From the NCBI GenBank assembly GCA_002348095.1, contig DDYT01000015.1:32251-69103 (forward strand): 36,853 bases of DNA. The letters run 5' to 3'. This document shows positions 15,887 through 24,833 of this stretch, piece by piece. The DNA comes from Erysipelotrichaceae bacterium UBA2227. Lineage in GTDB: Bacteria; Bacillota_I; Bacilli_A; Erysipelotrichales; Erysipelotrichaceae. The position numbers and the translations under genes are program-made. The notes under the pieces are model-generated. The model had not been told where the DNA came from and ran no database searches. It was given only the letters and a program-made list of their open reading frames with translations. The number at the start of each line of letters is the position of its first letter. Within the stretch, counting starts at the first letter, position 1.

Positions 15887-16234
15887 ATGAAAAAGATTTG
15901 TCTGATTCTTATTGTAATTATAACAATTTCTCAAATAGGCTGCTCCCCCACAACCATTAAAACCGGACGATATGTCATGGAAAACACAGAGACTGAAGAG
16001 TGGTCATGGATTGATATCATGGAAGACAATCGGTATGAGTTTAACCGTGCTCTCAACACTTCCTACCGTCCCAGCGGTAAGTACACCGTTGAAGGTAACA
16101 AACTCATTCTCAAGGTCGGCGATAACTCTTCCTATACCTTTATCATCGAAGGCAATTCACTGATTTATGACAGTACGACGACTTCCGGTCATTTTCTCAA
16201 GGAGGGAACAGTTTATACCCTGAAGACCAAATGA
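15887..16234 (+). CDS. Small putative lipoprotein of unknown function
   Basis: A 115-residue protein with a positively charged, hydrophobic N-terminus (MKKICLILIVIITISQIGC) ending in a cysteine near residue 20. This fits a lipoprotein signal, although Gln at -3 is unusual for a lipobox, so anchoring is not certain. The rest is predicted beta-rich (ENRYEF-like strands, KYTVEGNKLILKVG, SYTFIIEGNSLIYD) and resembles small lipocalin/DUF5640-like surface proteins, but I cannot place it. GAGGAGGG lies about 6 bases before the ATG at 15887. It is a single-gene unit, divergent from the ECF operon and ended by a bidirectional terminator. Confidence 0.75.
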   Translation: MKKICLILIVIITISQIGCSPTTIKTGRYVMENTETEEWSWIDIMEDNRYEFNRALNTSYRPSGKYTVEGNKLILKVGDNSSYTFIIEGNSLIYDSTTTSGHFLKEGTVYTLKTK

Positions 16235-16257
16235 AAAAAGCGGGGCGACCGCTTTTT
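16235..16257. terminator. Bidirectional terminator between the lipoprotein and MFS genes
   Basis: AAAAAGCGG, loop GGCGA, CCGCTTTTT: a 9-bp stem serving the convergent plus-strand lipoprotein gene and minus-strand MFS gene. Confidence 0.85.
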
Positions 16258-16259
16258 CG

Positions 16260-17414
16260 TTACTTTATCTTTGGATGGTAGACGATCGAAAGTCCCAACG
16301 GAATGACCAGGGATATCGCAAAAATCATCAGTGTCGTATCATATCCGACACTGTTGACCAGAACCCCGGCCAATAAAGGTGTAATAAACGTAGGTAATCC
16401 GCCAAACAAGGCCATGCCCAACATCTGACCGCTTGATTTCAGATGCATCGGAGTTTCATCATCGATCAAAACTTTCTGAGCGATCATATACAGCGGGAAT
16501 GTCAGCATTTGCATTCCAGAGACCAATATGAGCAAAAACGGCGTCTGCACGATGGCATACAGAACAAAACGGATAATATAGAAAATGATGGAGAAAATCA
16601 GGATTTTTTTGCTTCCCAGCTTCAGCAGCATCCATCCCCCCAAAAAGAAGAATGGCAGTTCCATGATGGCCTGAAAGGACCACTTGAGCCCGACATCGTC
16701 ATTGGTTCCCCCCACCACCAGTATCTTATCGATGACCGTGTACATATCCGCAGCCATGACAAAGCTTACCATGATAAAAATGATCATCAGCATCACATAC
16801 GGTTTGTTGGATAAAAGCTGACGTACATCACTGAACTTCAGACCCACATCCGAACCGGTTTTTTTTGCATCCGGCAACGTACGGGCGACACCGAAAGTAA
16901 TCAGTGCACCCACCGCCATAAACAAACCCAGATACTGATAGCCAAAAGATGTTACCAAGAATGATGTAAGCGGTGCACCGATCGCCCAGCCGATCGCCCC
17001 AAAGGCCCGGATCATCCCGAAGTTATCGCGGACTTTCTTACTGGTCTCGATCGTCCAGGTTTCCAACAGTCCGTTGGTCACCCGAAACAATCCGCCGACA
17101 AATGACACGGCGATAAAGTGGAAAAAGAAGACTTGGGATGTGACATAATACATCGCCACGGAAGAAATTGTAAATACGATCCAAAACAGACCGAAGAAGC
17201 GTTTGACTGAGCGGTATTTGTCACAAAGATAACCGCTGTACAGCTGTCCGAAAAAGGCGACGAAAGCAATGGTCGAAAGGATGATTCCCCGTTGCAGCGG
17301 ATCATATCCGACATAAATCAAAAATGGGATCAGTTGGGTAAACGCCAGAGCCAAACTGACGAATGCAATCAGATACAGTGCAAAACTGACTAAAAATATC
17401 CGTTTCTCGTTCAT
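16260..17414 (-). CDS. MFS transporter
   Basis: A 384-residue major facilitator with about 12 hydrophobic segments. The loop 2-3 signature GYLCDKYRSVKRFFG is near residues 61-75, and the GAIGWAIGAPLTSFL segment resembles the sugar/nucleoside-permease-like MFS group (LacY or PPP families). The substrate cannot be assigned. It is the last gene of the suf operon, starting 14 bases after the 5-formyl-THF cyclo-ligase stop, with a weak AGGA ribosome site. Its terminator follows within 3 bases of the stop. It may be co-transcribed with the Fe-S genes without sharing their function. Confidence 0.85.
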   Translation of the reverse strand: MNEKRIFLVSFALYLIAFVSLALAFTQLIPFLIYVGYDPLQRGIILSTIAFVAFFGQLYSGYLCDKYRSVKRFFGLFWIVFTISSVAMYYVTSQVFFFHFIAVSFVGGLFRVTNGLLETWTIETSKKVRDNFGMIRAFGAIGWAIGAPLTSFLVTSFGYQYLGLFMAVGALITFGVARTLPDAKKTGSDVGLKFSDVRQLLSNKPYVMLMIIFIMVSFVMAADMYTVIDKILVVGGTNDDVGLKWSFQAIMELPFFFLGGWMLLKLGSKKILIFSIIFYIIRFVLYAIVQTPFLLILVSGMQMLTFPLYMIAQKVLIDDETPMHLKSSGQMLGMALFGGLPTFITPLLAGVLVNSVGYDTTLMIFAISLVIPLGLSIVYHPKIK

Positions 17415-17428
17415 ATTCCTACCCCAAT

Positions 17429-17968
17429 TCAGCCGATAAAGGTTGTTTCTGTTATTACTATATCACAATCGACATCGAATGGCTCCACCGAAATTTCAGC
17501 GGTTTCCTGAAAGGAAAAAGCGATCCCGATTTTCTTGGCCGGGGTAAGGGCGAGATAGCGGTCGTAATACCCCTTCCCGTAGCCGATGCGGTGTTTATGT
17601 TTATCAAAGGCCACGATCGGAACGATGATCACATCGAGTTCTTCGGGATCGGTTTTTTCTTGGGTGGTCGGTTCCAGGATGCCATAAACTCCGACCGATA
17701 AATCTTTAAACGAAGTGATCCGGAAAAAATCCATGGTCTCATCATCGACCTTAGGCGTATAAATCTCAATATGTTTATCCCAAAACCAATGCTCCATCAG
17801 TCCGTAGGTATCGACTTCCCCGCGCGTCGAACAGTAAATTCCGATGCGTGTGGCATTCCCTACTGCCATCAGAACGTTATCTTTGATCTGCTCTTCCGTC
17901 AATAAGCGTAAAGACAGGGGGTACTCCTGTCTTTTTTGAATCATTTCTTTTCGGATGACGGCTTTCAT
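17429..17968 (-). CDS. 5-formyltetrahydrofolate cyclo-ligase
   Basis: A 179-residue ATP-dependent enzyme that converts 5-formyl-THF to 5,10-methenyl-THF. The diagnostic GYGKGYYDRYL is near residues 129-139. The N-terminal KAVIRKEMIQKRQ basic helix and DVIIVPIVAFDK are also typical. The length matches the family. Its ATG shares a base with the sufB stop (TGATG), so it is translated with the Fe-S genes. The linkage to suf seems to be positional. Confidence 0.93.
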   Translation of the reverse strand: MKAVIRKEMIQKRQEYPLSLRLLTEEQIKDNVLMAVGNATRIGIYCSTRGEVDTYGLMEHWFWDKHIEIYTPKVDDETMDFFRITSFKDLSVGVYGILEPTTQEKTDPEELDVIIVPIVAFDKHKHRIGYGKGYYDRYLALTPAKKIGIAFSFQETAEISVEPFDVDCDIVITETTFIG

Positions 17969-19371
17969 CAGCCGATGGAACCTTCCATCTCCAGACGAAG
18001 CAGCTGGTTGAGTTCGACCGCATATTCCATGGGAAGTTCGCGGGTAAAGGGTTCCAAGAATCCCAGGATGATCGTTTCTGCCGCCTGCTCTTCCGTCAGT
18101 CCGCGCGACATCAGATAGAACAGTTGTTCTTCGGAAATCTTGGATACCGACGCTTCATGTTCGACGGTCGACAGATGCGTATTGACGATGTTGGTCGGCA
18201 AGGTATCGCTGCGCGAGATATCATCGAGTAACAGCGTATCGCATTCGATCTTGGATTTTGCTCCGTGGGCATTGGCATTGTGTTTGATCATGCCGCGATA
18301 GTTGACCGAACCGCCGTTGCGGGCGATCGATTTGGAAATGATCGTACTGGAAGTATTGGGTGCGGCATGGATCATTTTGGCCCCGGCATCGAGCACCTGG
18401 CCTTTACCGGCCACGGCGATCGAAATCGTCATGCCCCGGGCATATTCCCCGGCCAAGAAGCACGCCGGATATTTCATGGTGATGCCCGAACCGATGTTTC
18501 CGTCTATCCATTCCATGATGCCGTGATCAAGCACTTTGGCCCGCTTGGTGACCAGGTTCAAAACATTGGGTGACCAGTTTTGCACGGTCGAATAGCGGCA
18601 TTTTGCATTCTTGTGAACGATGATCTCGACGACCGCCGCATGTAAGGAATCCTTGGCATAAATCGGTGCCGTACAGCCTTCAACATAATGGACATCCGCC
18701 CCTTCATCGACGATGATCAGCGTACGTTCAAACTGACCCATCGATTCGGTGTTGATGCGGAAGTACGATTGTAACGGCTTATCGAGTTTGACTCCTTTGG
18801 GCACATAGATAAACGAACCGCCGGACCAGACGGCGCTGTTTAGTGCCGCAAATTTATTGTCATTGTAACCGACGACCGAAGCAAAGTATTTCTTGAACAG
18901 TTCAGGATGCTGACGCAGACCGCTGTCCGTATCTAAAAATATGACGCCTTTGTCCTCGACTTCTTTGAGCATGTTGTGATAAACGACTTCCGATTCATAC
19001 TGCGTCGATACCCCGGCTAAAAACTTGGCTTCCGCCTCCGGGATCCCCAGTTTGGCGAATGTGTCCTTGATCGTTTCCGGAACATCTTCCCACCGGTTTT
19101 CCATGCGTTCACTCGGCTTGATATAATAGGTATATTCGTCAAAGTCGATTTGCGAAAGATCCGCACCCCAGGTGGGCATTTCTTTCGACATAAAACTCTC
19201 AAACGCCTTGACCCGAAACTGGGTCATCCACTCGGGTTCGCCTTTAAGATGCGAAATCTCTTCGACGATTTCCCGGTTGATCCCTTTTTTGGTTTTGTAT
19301 ATACTGACGTCTTTGTCCGCAAAGCCGTATTTATATTCATCTTTGGGTATATTGACATTGTGTTCAGTCAT
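17968..19371 (-). CDS. sufB: Fe-S cluster assembly scaffold protein SufB
   Basis: A 467-residue SufB, core subunit of the SufBC(D) scaffold on which iron-sulfur clusters are built. Conserved blocks are SGGSFIYVPKGV, VHYVEGCTAPIYAKDSLHAAVVE (with the cysteine used in sulfur transfer), the beta-helix core, and SRGLTEEQAAETIILGFLEP near the C-terminus. The start at 19371 (MTEHNV) has GAGGG 5 bases upstream; the longer frame to 19392 is less supported. It overlaps sufU by 8 bases. Length and content are normal for Bacillota. Confidence 0.97.
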   Translation of the reverse strand: MTEHNVNIPKDEYKYGFADKDVSIYKTKKGINREIVEEISHLKGEPEWMTQFRVKAFESFMSKEMPTWGADLSQIDFDEYTYYIKPSERMENRWEDVPETIKDTFAKLGIPEAEAKFLAGVSTQYESEVVYHNMLKEVEDKGVIFLDTDSGLRQHPELFKKYFASVVGYNDNKFAALNSAVWSGGSFIYVPKGVKLDKPLQSYFRINTESMGQFERTLIIVDEGADVHYVEGCTAPIYAKDSLHAAVVEIIVHKNAKCRYSTVQNWSPNVLNLVTKRAKVLDHGIMEWIDGNIGSGITMKYPACFLAGEYARGMTISIAVAGKGQVLDAGAKMIHAAPNTSSTIISKSIARNGGSVNYRGMIKHNANAHGAKSKIECDTLLLDDISRSDTLPTNIVNTHLSTVEHEASVSKISEEQLFYLMSRGLTEEQAAETIILGFLEPFTRELPMEYAVELNQLLRLEMEGSIG

Positions 19372-19807
19372 GTTGTCCCTCACTTTCTTCAATGATTTGT
19401 TTCATTGCGTTCCAGCCGATGGTCGCACATTTGATGCGGTTGGCCTGTTTGCCGACCTGATAGAAAGCAATCGCTTCTTCAAGCGGTTTTAGATCCACCG
19501 GTTTCAGGTCGATCATATCGAAATAGCGGTCAATGAGCACTTTCGCCTCATCCAGTGTTTTTCCTTTAAGCAGTTCGGTCAGAATTGAGGTCGATGCGGT
19601 CGAAATCGTACATGCCACCCCATCAAAGCAGATGTCCGTGATTTTATCGCTGTCAATGGTCGCCCACACTTTGATATCATCGATGCACGACTCCGAAGCC
19701 ATATGGATCATATGGTTATGACGTGTGTCTCCGGCATGTTTATTGCGCGGATACTGATAATGGTCCATGATGATTTGACGTAACAGCATCGGATCGGTAA
19801 TGTCCAT
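19364..19807 (-). CDS. sufU: Zinc-dependent sulfurtransferase SufU
   Basis: A 147-residue SufU. In Bacillota it accepts persulfide sulfur from SufS and passes it to SufB. Zinc-ligand positions are visible: SCIDDIKV (Cys and Asp), DGVACTISTASTSIL (Cys) and RIKCATIGWNAMK (Cys). The insertion between the second and third cysteines (LKGKTLDEAKVLID) separates SufU from IscU. The ATG at 19807 is chosen because AAGGAG lies about 8 bases upstream; two earlier in-frame starts are too close to or before it. It sits 14 bases after sufS and overlaps sufB. Confidence 0.94.
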   Translation of the reverse strand: MDITDPMLLRQIIMDHYQYPRNKHAGDTRHNHMIHMASESCIDDIKVWATIDSDKITDICFDGVACTISTASTSILTELLKGKTLDEAKVLIDRYFDMIDLKPVDLKPLEEAIAFYQVGKQANRIKCATIGWNAMKQIIEESEGQHD

Positions 19808-19821
19808 CGTCATCGCTCCTT

Positions 19822-21054
19822 CTAAAAGAACAGATCCACACATTTTTCCAAGGTGATCTCGCGGATGACCTGGACGAAATGATCGATTTCTTCTTTGGTA
19901 TTATAGAAATACAGACTGGCCCGAATGGTTTCGGAAGTCTCTAACATATCCATCAAAATCTTGGCACAGTGATTGCCAGCCCGCACTGCAATGCCCTGCG
20001 AGTTGATGTAGGATGCGGCATCCTGCGCGAAAATATCTTTGACGTTAAAAGTAATGATTCCGGTCGCTGCCTGCGGATTATAGATCGTGATATGATCCAT
20101 ATCCCGGATTTGTGACATCAGGTAATCACGCAGATGATGCTCATAAGCAGTAATATTCTCCATGCCGATGGCTGAAATATAATCAATAGCTGCCTTAAAT
20201 CCTAAAACCGCTTCAATGGCCGGTGTGCCGGCTTCAAATTTGTACGGCGGATTTTTCAGCAGGATGTTGCCGCAAATATCGAAGCGGGCATTGCTTCCGC
20301 CACCGAGCATAAACGGATCCATCTGCTGAAGCAACTCGTATTTTCCGTAAAGTGCTCCGACACCGGTCGGACCGCACAGTTTATGGGCGGAAAATGCGAG
20401 AAAATCACAGTCCCAGTCTTCCACATCGGTCGCGATATGCGGCACCCCCTGGGCACCGTCGACCACGATGATCGCTCCGTACTCATGCGCGATTTTCGCC
20501 ATCTCTTTGATCGGTGCGACATAACCGAGCACATTGGTAATGTTTGCCAGGGTGACGACTTTGACCTTGCTGTGCATGGCTGCCTTGAAATTGTCCAAAG
20601 TCAGCTCTCCGTCTTCAGCTAAGGGAATGTATTCGAAAATCGCACCGGTCACTTCCGTGGCTTTAAACCAGGGCAATATATTGCTGGCATGTTCGGCTTC
20701 GGTCGAAAGCACGACATCACCGGGTTTCAAAAACTTCTGTCCCCAGCCGTAGGCAACCAGATTCAGTGCGGCGCTGGCTCCAGAGGTAAAAACGATTTCG
20801 CGGGGCTGGGCATTGATAAAGCGGGCCACAGCTTCCCGGGCACTTTCATATCCTTCCGATATCTGATAGGAAAGGTCATAATCGCCGCGATGTACGTTGG
20901 CTGTCTGTTCGGTATAATACTTCGTTACCGCATCGATGACCGTTTGCGGTTTGAAGGTGGTTGCCGCATTGTCAAAATAGATCAAGGGTTTACCTTGCAT
21001 CATTTTGCCATTGAGCATCGGGAAGTCCTTGCGGATCTTCGTTACATCAAGCAT
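19822..21054 (-). CDS. sufS: Cysteine desulfurase SufS
   Basis: A 410-residue PLP enzyme that takes sulfur from cysteine as enzyme persulfide, giving alanine. The PLP lysine lies in AFSAHKLCGPTGVGALYG. The catalytic cysteine is in VRAGNHCAKIL near residue 366, in the short loop typical of group II desulfurases. FDNAATTFKP at the N-terminus is also diagnostic. An AAGGTGAG site precedes the ATG. It overlaps sufD by 13 bases. It works with SufU, encoded next. Confidence 0.97.
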   Translation of the reverse strand: MLDVTKIRKDFPMLNGKMMQGKPLIYFDNAATTFKPQTVIDAVTKYYTEQTANVHRGDYDLSYQISEGYESAREAVARFINAQPREIVFTSGASAALNLVAYGWGQKFLKPGDVVLSTEAEHASNILPWFKATEVTGAIFEYIPLAEDGELTLDNFKAAMHSKVKVVTLANITNVLGYVAPIKEMAKIAHEYGAIIVVDGAQGVPHIATDVEDWDCDFLAFSAHKLCGPTGVGALYGKYELLQQMDPFMLGGGSNARFDICGNILLKNPPYKFEAGTPAIEAVLGFKAAIDYISAIGMENITAYEHHLRDYLMSQIRDMDHITIYNPQAATGIITFNVKDIFAQDAASYINSQGIAVRAGNHCAKILMDMLETSETIRASLYFYNTKEEIDHFVQVIREITLEKCVDLFF

Positions 21055-21869
21055 GATTCGCTCACCTTCTTCGTGATTTCCTGACTCAGGCGTTCTTTGA
21101 TCGCTTCGTTGTCGATGACTTCGATAATCGGTAAAAGATAGCCCAAGGTAATGAGTTTGAGTGATTCACTGCGGGAAAGGCCGCGCGACTGCAAATAATA
21201 TACCTGATTCAAGTCGGGTTGTCCGACGGAAGCCGCATGCGAGGCTTCCACATCGTTTTCATCGATGATCAGTTTGGGATTGACGGATGTTTTCGGTTTT
21301 TCATCAAAATTCATGACCCGGCTGATCTGATGGGTTTTTGCCCCCCGGGCAGCCTTATGGATATTGCCGATGATATCCAGGGTATATTCACAGCCCTTCA
21401 GCACGATGCTGTAGTTGTCAATTTGGGCTGAAGTTTGTCCTTTGTAATGCAACGCCGAATAACTGGCTTTCAGTTTCGACTGAATCAAAGATGCTCCCCG
21501 CACATTGAGGTCGGCACCTTCCGCAAGCAAATGATAAATCGTATTTTTCTGATGCGAGCCCAAAGACAGTTCACCGATAGCTAATTGCAATGTGGCGTTG
21601 CGGTGCAGGCTGAAGGCTTCGTTGATATCTAGTTGCTGTTCTGACTGATTCATGATCAGCATCGACCATTGGGCATCATCTTCGATGGCTACGCGCAGAT
21701 TGAGCGTTCCGTTGCCGCTGATCGTCAAAAAGACGCTGCCGGTTGTGCGTTTCGGTGCAATGATGGTCAGGTTGCTTTCCCCTTCCACCGTATAACTGAT
21801 GGATGTCAGGGCATCATTTGCTAAAGTCAGCGACTGATGCGATTTCAAATCCAACGTGACTTCACGCAT
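21042..21869 (-). CDS. sufD: Fe-S assembly protein SufD, short form
   Basis: A 275-residue SufD, partner of SufB and SufC in the scaffold. Its C-terminal part is clear: LIIDENDVEASHAASVGQPDLNQ, with the conserved His, then YYLQSRGLSRSESLKLITLGYLLP. A beta-helix core precedes it. Usual SufD proteins have about 420-440 residues, so the N-terminal alpha-helical region is largely missing. The reading frame is clean and the upstream sufC overlaps it by 8 bases, leaving no room for a longer protein, so this looks like an evolved short form. The ATG at 21869 has GAGAGG about 9 bases upstream. Confidence 0.9.
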   Translation of the reverse strand: MREVTLDLKSHQSLTLANDALTSISYTVEGESNLTIIAPKRTTGSVFLTISGNGTLNLRVAIEDDAQWSMLIMNQSEQQLDINEAFSLHRNATLQLAIGELSLGSHQKNTIYHLLAEGADLNVRGASLIQSKLKASYSALHYKGQTSAQIDNYSIVLKGCEYTLDIIGNIHKAARGAKTHQISRVMNFDEKPKTSVNPKLIIDENDVEASHAASVGQPDLNQVYYLQSRGLSRSESLKLITLGYLLPIIEVIDNEAIKERLSQEITKKVSESCLM

Positions 21870-22698
21870 TTTTCGAGCCTCTCGGTTCATTGGCTGCGCA
21901 GGCACCGATACTTCCGACGACCGGACGAACTGTCTCTTCTTTAATAATATCGATACCGGTTTCCTTGGCGATCCAGTCATAGCCCTCTGTATCGATCCTG
22001 TTGACTAAGGAAGCATCAGAACTCATGACGATGCGGCCGTCGATCAGGATGTGGGTATGGGTCGGAATGATAAGATGGAAAAAGCGTTCGTAGTGCGATA
22101 CGATCATCATCCCGACATCGCTTTTGGTCACCATATCGTTGACGACATTCGCCACAATTTTCAAAGCATCGACATCAAGACCGGAGTCGATCTCATCAAG
22201 CATGGCGATTTTCGGCTGTAACAGCATCATCTGTAATATTTCATTGCGCTTCTTTTCACCGCCGGAAAAACCGTCGTTAACATAGCGGTGGGCCATATCG
22301 GATTTCATCTGTAAATCCTTAATCGCTTTTTCCATCAGTCGGATAAAGCTGAACAGCGGGATTGGTGTTTCTCTGCGGGAGTTGAGTGCGGCTTTTAAGA
22401 AGTCGGAATTGGTAACTCCGGATACTTCCTGGGGATACTGCATGCCTAAAAACAAGCCGGCACGGGCACGCTCGTCGACACTCATAGATAATAGATCTTC
22501 ACCGTTGAACGTGATCGTTCCTTCGGTGATTTCATACTTGGGATGACCCATGATTGCGGAGAGAAGAGTGGATTTCCCGTTTCCGTTAGGTCCCATGATC
22601 GCATGGATCTCATTGGTATTGATCTCCAGAGATACCCCTTTTAATATTTCTTTGCCTTCAATCGCGACATGAAGGTTCTCTATTTTTAATTGTGACAT
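21862..22698 (-). CDS. sufC: Fe-S assembly ATPase SufC
   Basis: A 278-residue ABC-type ATPase that drives conformational change of SufB-SufD. Walker A is GPNGNGKST, the signature is FSGGEKKRNEILQ and Walker B is IAMLDEIDSGLD, followed by MMIVSHYERFF with the H-loop. After the ATPase, the last ~30 residues (about GSIGACAANEPRGSKNA at the end) extend beyond the usual ~250 and include a cysteine. The ATG at 22698 is preferred, with AAGGAAGGA about 9 bases upstream. It is the first gene of sufCDSUB and has an extended -10 promoter. I see no IscR-type or SufR regulator gene nearby. Confidence 0.95.
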   Translation of the reverse strand: MSQLKIENLHVAIEGKEILKGVSLEINTNEIHAIMGPNGNGKSTLLSAIMGHPKYEITEGTITFNGEDLLSMSVDERARAGLFLGMQYPQEVSGVTNSDFLKAALNSRRETPIPLFSFIRLMEKAIKDLQMKSDMAHRYVNDGFSGGEKKRNEILQMMLLQPKIAMLDEIDSGLDVDALKIVANVVNDMVTKSDVGMMIVSHYERFFHLIIPTHTHILIDGRIVMSSDASLVNRIDTEGYDWIAKETGIDIIKEETVRPVVGSIGACAANEPRGSKNA

Positions 22699-22775
22699 TT
22701 TTATCATTCCTTCCTTGTACATCATACAGAAATTACGGCATTTCTTCAATCGTTGTTATCTGAAATGGCAGTCTT

Positions 22776-22781
22776 ATTATA
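22776..22781 (-). promoter_or_regulatory. Extended -10 promoter of the suf operon
   Basis: TGGTATAAT on the minus strand, a TGn-extended consensus -10, about 75 bases before sufC. The -35 is poor. No obvious operator is seen. Confidence 0.65.
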
Positions 22782-22904
22782 CCATAATCCCATTTTCGTG
22801 CTTACCCAGACGCACCGAAACTTCTTAAAAATTCGATTTTATGCAATGTATTTTCGGTGATTTGTGCAGCTTGAGGCAAATTTGAAGCAAGCTGTTGTCG
22901 TTTA

Positions 22905-22933
22905 TTGCAATGAAGTCAAAAATAAACTATAAT
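22905..22933 (+). promoter_or_regulatory. Sigma-A promoter of the foldase pair
   Basis: TTGCAA (22905-22910), a 17-base spacer and TATAAT (22928-22933). An AAAGGAGG ribosome site follows before the ATG at 22962. Confidence 0.85.
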
Positions 22934-22961
22934 AGTAAAGATTTCATAAAGGAGGTTTCGT

Positions 22962-23942
22962 ATGCTCAATACGATGAAAAAACACTGGTTCATAGTTTTG
23001 GTCGGTGTTTTGTTTGTGGCAGCAACGGTCTATTTCGCCTATGATATGACGAAGGACTTTCTGCCGGGAAAAAGTGTTAATGGCAAAGACGTGGTCTTTG
23101 AGATTAACGGACAAAATGTAACTGCGGATGATTTTTATGATCGCTTGTTTGAAGATTTGGGGAACTCTGCTTTGTATACGCTGTTTGAAAGAGCCATCGT
23201 AGCTCAATCGTTTACAGCGGATAAAGATATGATTTCAGAAGCGAAGATTCAGGCAGATGCAACGATTGCGAATTTTAAGAATTACTACGGGGCCGGCACC
23301 TATGAGGCGATCCTGCTTCAGGCGATCAAGGGAGTCGGATACTCGTCCATTGATGATCTTGATGATTATTTCCTCCATATCGCCAGTGTTCAGGCCATGA
23401 CGAAAGTGTATTTCAATGAAAACATGGATGAATTGCTGCCTGCGTTTGTGACCGCCAAGAAACCGCGCATCGTGCGTCATATTTTGGTAAAAATGGATGA
23501 TCCGGCCAAGCCGACGCAAGCCGAACAAACCCGTTGGGATGAAGTGAAAAATGCTTTAGCCGGCGGCGAATCGTTTGAAGCGGTGGCAAAACGTCTTTCT
23601 GATGATACCGGTTCTCAAGCCGACAGCGGATTGCTCGGCTATGTCGATTCCGATACACAGTTTGTTCCGGAATTCTTGGCCGCTACGCTTACGCTCAACA
23701 GCGGTGAAACCAGCGCCTGGGTCAAAACAACCTATGGCTGGCATTTGATCCGTGTTGATTCGACCGATATCAATGAACTCAAAAAGGAAGACGGATTTTA
23801 TACCGCATTGAGTAATTACTATCCCAAAGCTGTATTTACGATGATTTGGGAACATGCCCAGGATTTAAATATTGATTTTAAAGGCAATGACACCATTAAG
23901 GAACGTTTGTTAAGCTTTATGGGCATTGAGGAGGCTGAATAA
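22962..23942 (+). CDS. Membrane-anchored PrsA-like peptidyl-prolyl isomerase (parvulin)
   Basis: A 326-residue extracytoplasmic foldase. A hydrophobic segment at about residues 8-26 (WFIVLVGVLFVAATVYFAY) acts as an anchor; there is no lipobox. A SurA/PrsA-like chaperone region follows. The parvulin domain runs from about residue 168 (PRIVRHILVKMDD) to about 265 (YGWHLIRVDS), with both family histidines present, and contains GLLGYVDSDTQFVPEF. It helps fold exported proteins. Its stop lies 1 base before the ATG of the second foldase. Confidence 0.88.
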   Translation: MLNTMKKHWFIVLVGVLFVAATVYFAYDMTKDFLPGKSVNGKDVVFEINGQNVTADDFYDRLFEDLGNSALYTLFERAIVAQSFTADKDMISEAKIQADATIANFKNYYGAGTYEAILLQAIKGVGYSSIDDLDDYFLHIASVQAMTKVYFNENMDELLPAFVTAKKPRIVRHILVKMDDPAKPTQAEQTRWDEVKNALAGGESFEAVAKRLSDDTGSQADSGLLGYVDSDTQFVPEFLAATLTLNSGETSAWVKTTYGWHLIRVDSTDINELKKEDGFYTALSNYYPKAVFTMIWEHAQDLNIDFKGNDTIKERLLSFMGIEEAE

Positions 23943-23943
23943 T

Positions 23944-24801
23944 ATGAAGAAACTTCTGATTATCGGCGTTTTGGCTTTGGTTTTGGCCGGCTGCGGCGAT
24001 GCTTATGCGAAGATCACCAATGCACGTAATGCAATCGTATCGATCGGCAATAAATCGGTGACCCGGGGACAGTTATTTGATCTGATGATGAATCAGGATC
24101 CTGCATCAACGGTCATCACAATGGCCAAGCAAGTCATTTTGGATGAAAAAGTTGAAGTTACGGATGAAATCCGTGCGGATGCTGCTAAGAGCCTTGAGGA
24201 AATCAAGGAAAGCTTCGGCACCCAGTTTACCGATTATATCAAGCGTTTCGGATACAAAGACGAGGCAGATTATCTCGAGAAAGCATTGATTCCTTTTGCA
24301 CAACAGGATGCACTGGTGAAAAAATATGTGACCGAAAATTTTGAGACCCTTGCAACCTCCTACTTCCCGCGTAAGGTCCGTGTCATTCAGACCAAGACGG
24401 AAGAAGATGCGAAAGCTGCCATCAACGAAGTTAAAGATGGCGGTAACTTCGAAACAGTTGCGGCCAAGTATTCCTCTGCCACTGCATATAAGGGCGAACT
24501 GAAACTGGTCCATTCCGAATCCGGTTATCCGGCAGTCGTAACCACTTTCTTAAAGACTGCTCTGAATCCGACCCTGACGGCCGAACCGTTGAAAGATACC
24601 ACGACCAACCTGTTCTATGTGGTTCAAGTCGTTGAAGCACAGCCGACCCGCTATCAGGATGAAGCCATCGAGGCTTTGGTTGAATTAAGCAGTATAGCCG
24701 AAAAAATGTTTGTCGAACTGTTTAAAGAAGGCGGATTTAAGGTGTATGATAAAATCATCTTCGATCTGCTGAAGTCTGATTACAGCCAATATTTACCGTA
24801 A
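23944..24801 (+). CDS. prsA: PrsA-like lipoprotein with degenerate parvulin domain
   Basis: A 285-residue lipoprotein with a canonical lipobox, LVLAGC, near residues 12-17, so it is anchored on the outer face of the membrane. The chaperone region is followed by a parvulin-like segment (KVRVIQTKTEEDAKAAINEV, NFETVAAKYSS). The His of the usual HILV motif is replaced by Val, and the late GxHxI motif reads FYVVQVV, so isomerase activity is doubtful and a holding-chaperone role is more likely. The ATG at 23944 follows GAGGAGG in the end of the previous gene. It pairs with the catalytically intact homologue upstream. Confidence 0.85.
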   Translation: MKKLLIIGVLALVLAGCGDAYAKITNARNAIVSIGNKSVTRGQLFDLMMNQDPASTVITMAKQVILDEKVEVTDEIRADAAKSLEEIKESFGTQFTDYIKRFGYKDEADYLEKALIPFAQQDALVKKYVTENFETLATSYFPRKVRVIQTKTEEDAKAAINEVKDGGNFETVAAKYSSATAYKGELKLVHSESGYPAVVTTFLKTALNPTLTAEPLKDTTTNLFYVVQVVEAQPTRYQDEAIEALVELSSIAEKMFVELFKEGGFKVYDKIIFDLLKSDYSQYLP

Positions 24802-24804
24802 TGA

Positions 24805-24833
24805 AATACGGAGCGTGCGCTCCGTATTTTTTT
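24805..24833. terminator. Terminator after the foldase operon
   Basis: The AATACGGAGC/GCTCCGTATT stem with a short loop is followed by seven or more T residues on the plus strand. It also lies at the end of the convergent diguanylate cyclase gene, whose stop falls in the T run. Confidence 0.88.

Noticed and set aside
16443..16814. His- and Gln-rich 123-residue plus-strand frame within the MFS gene
   Set aside because: Antisense of membrane-segment codons; no ribosome site and biased composition.
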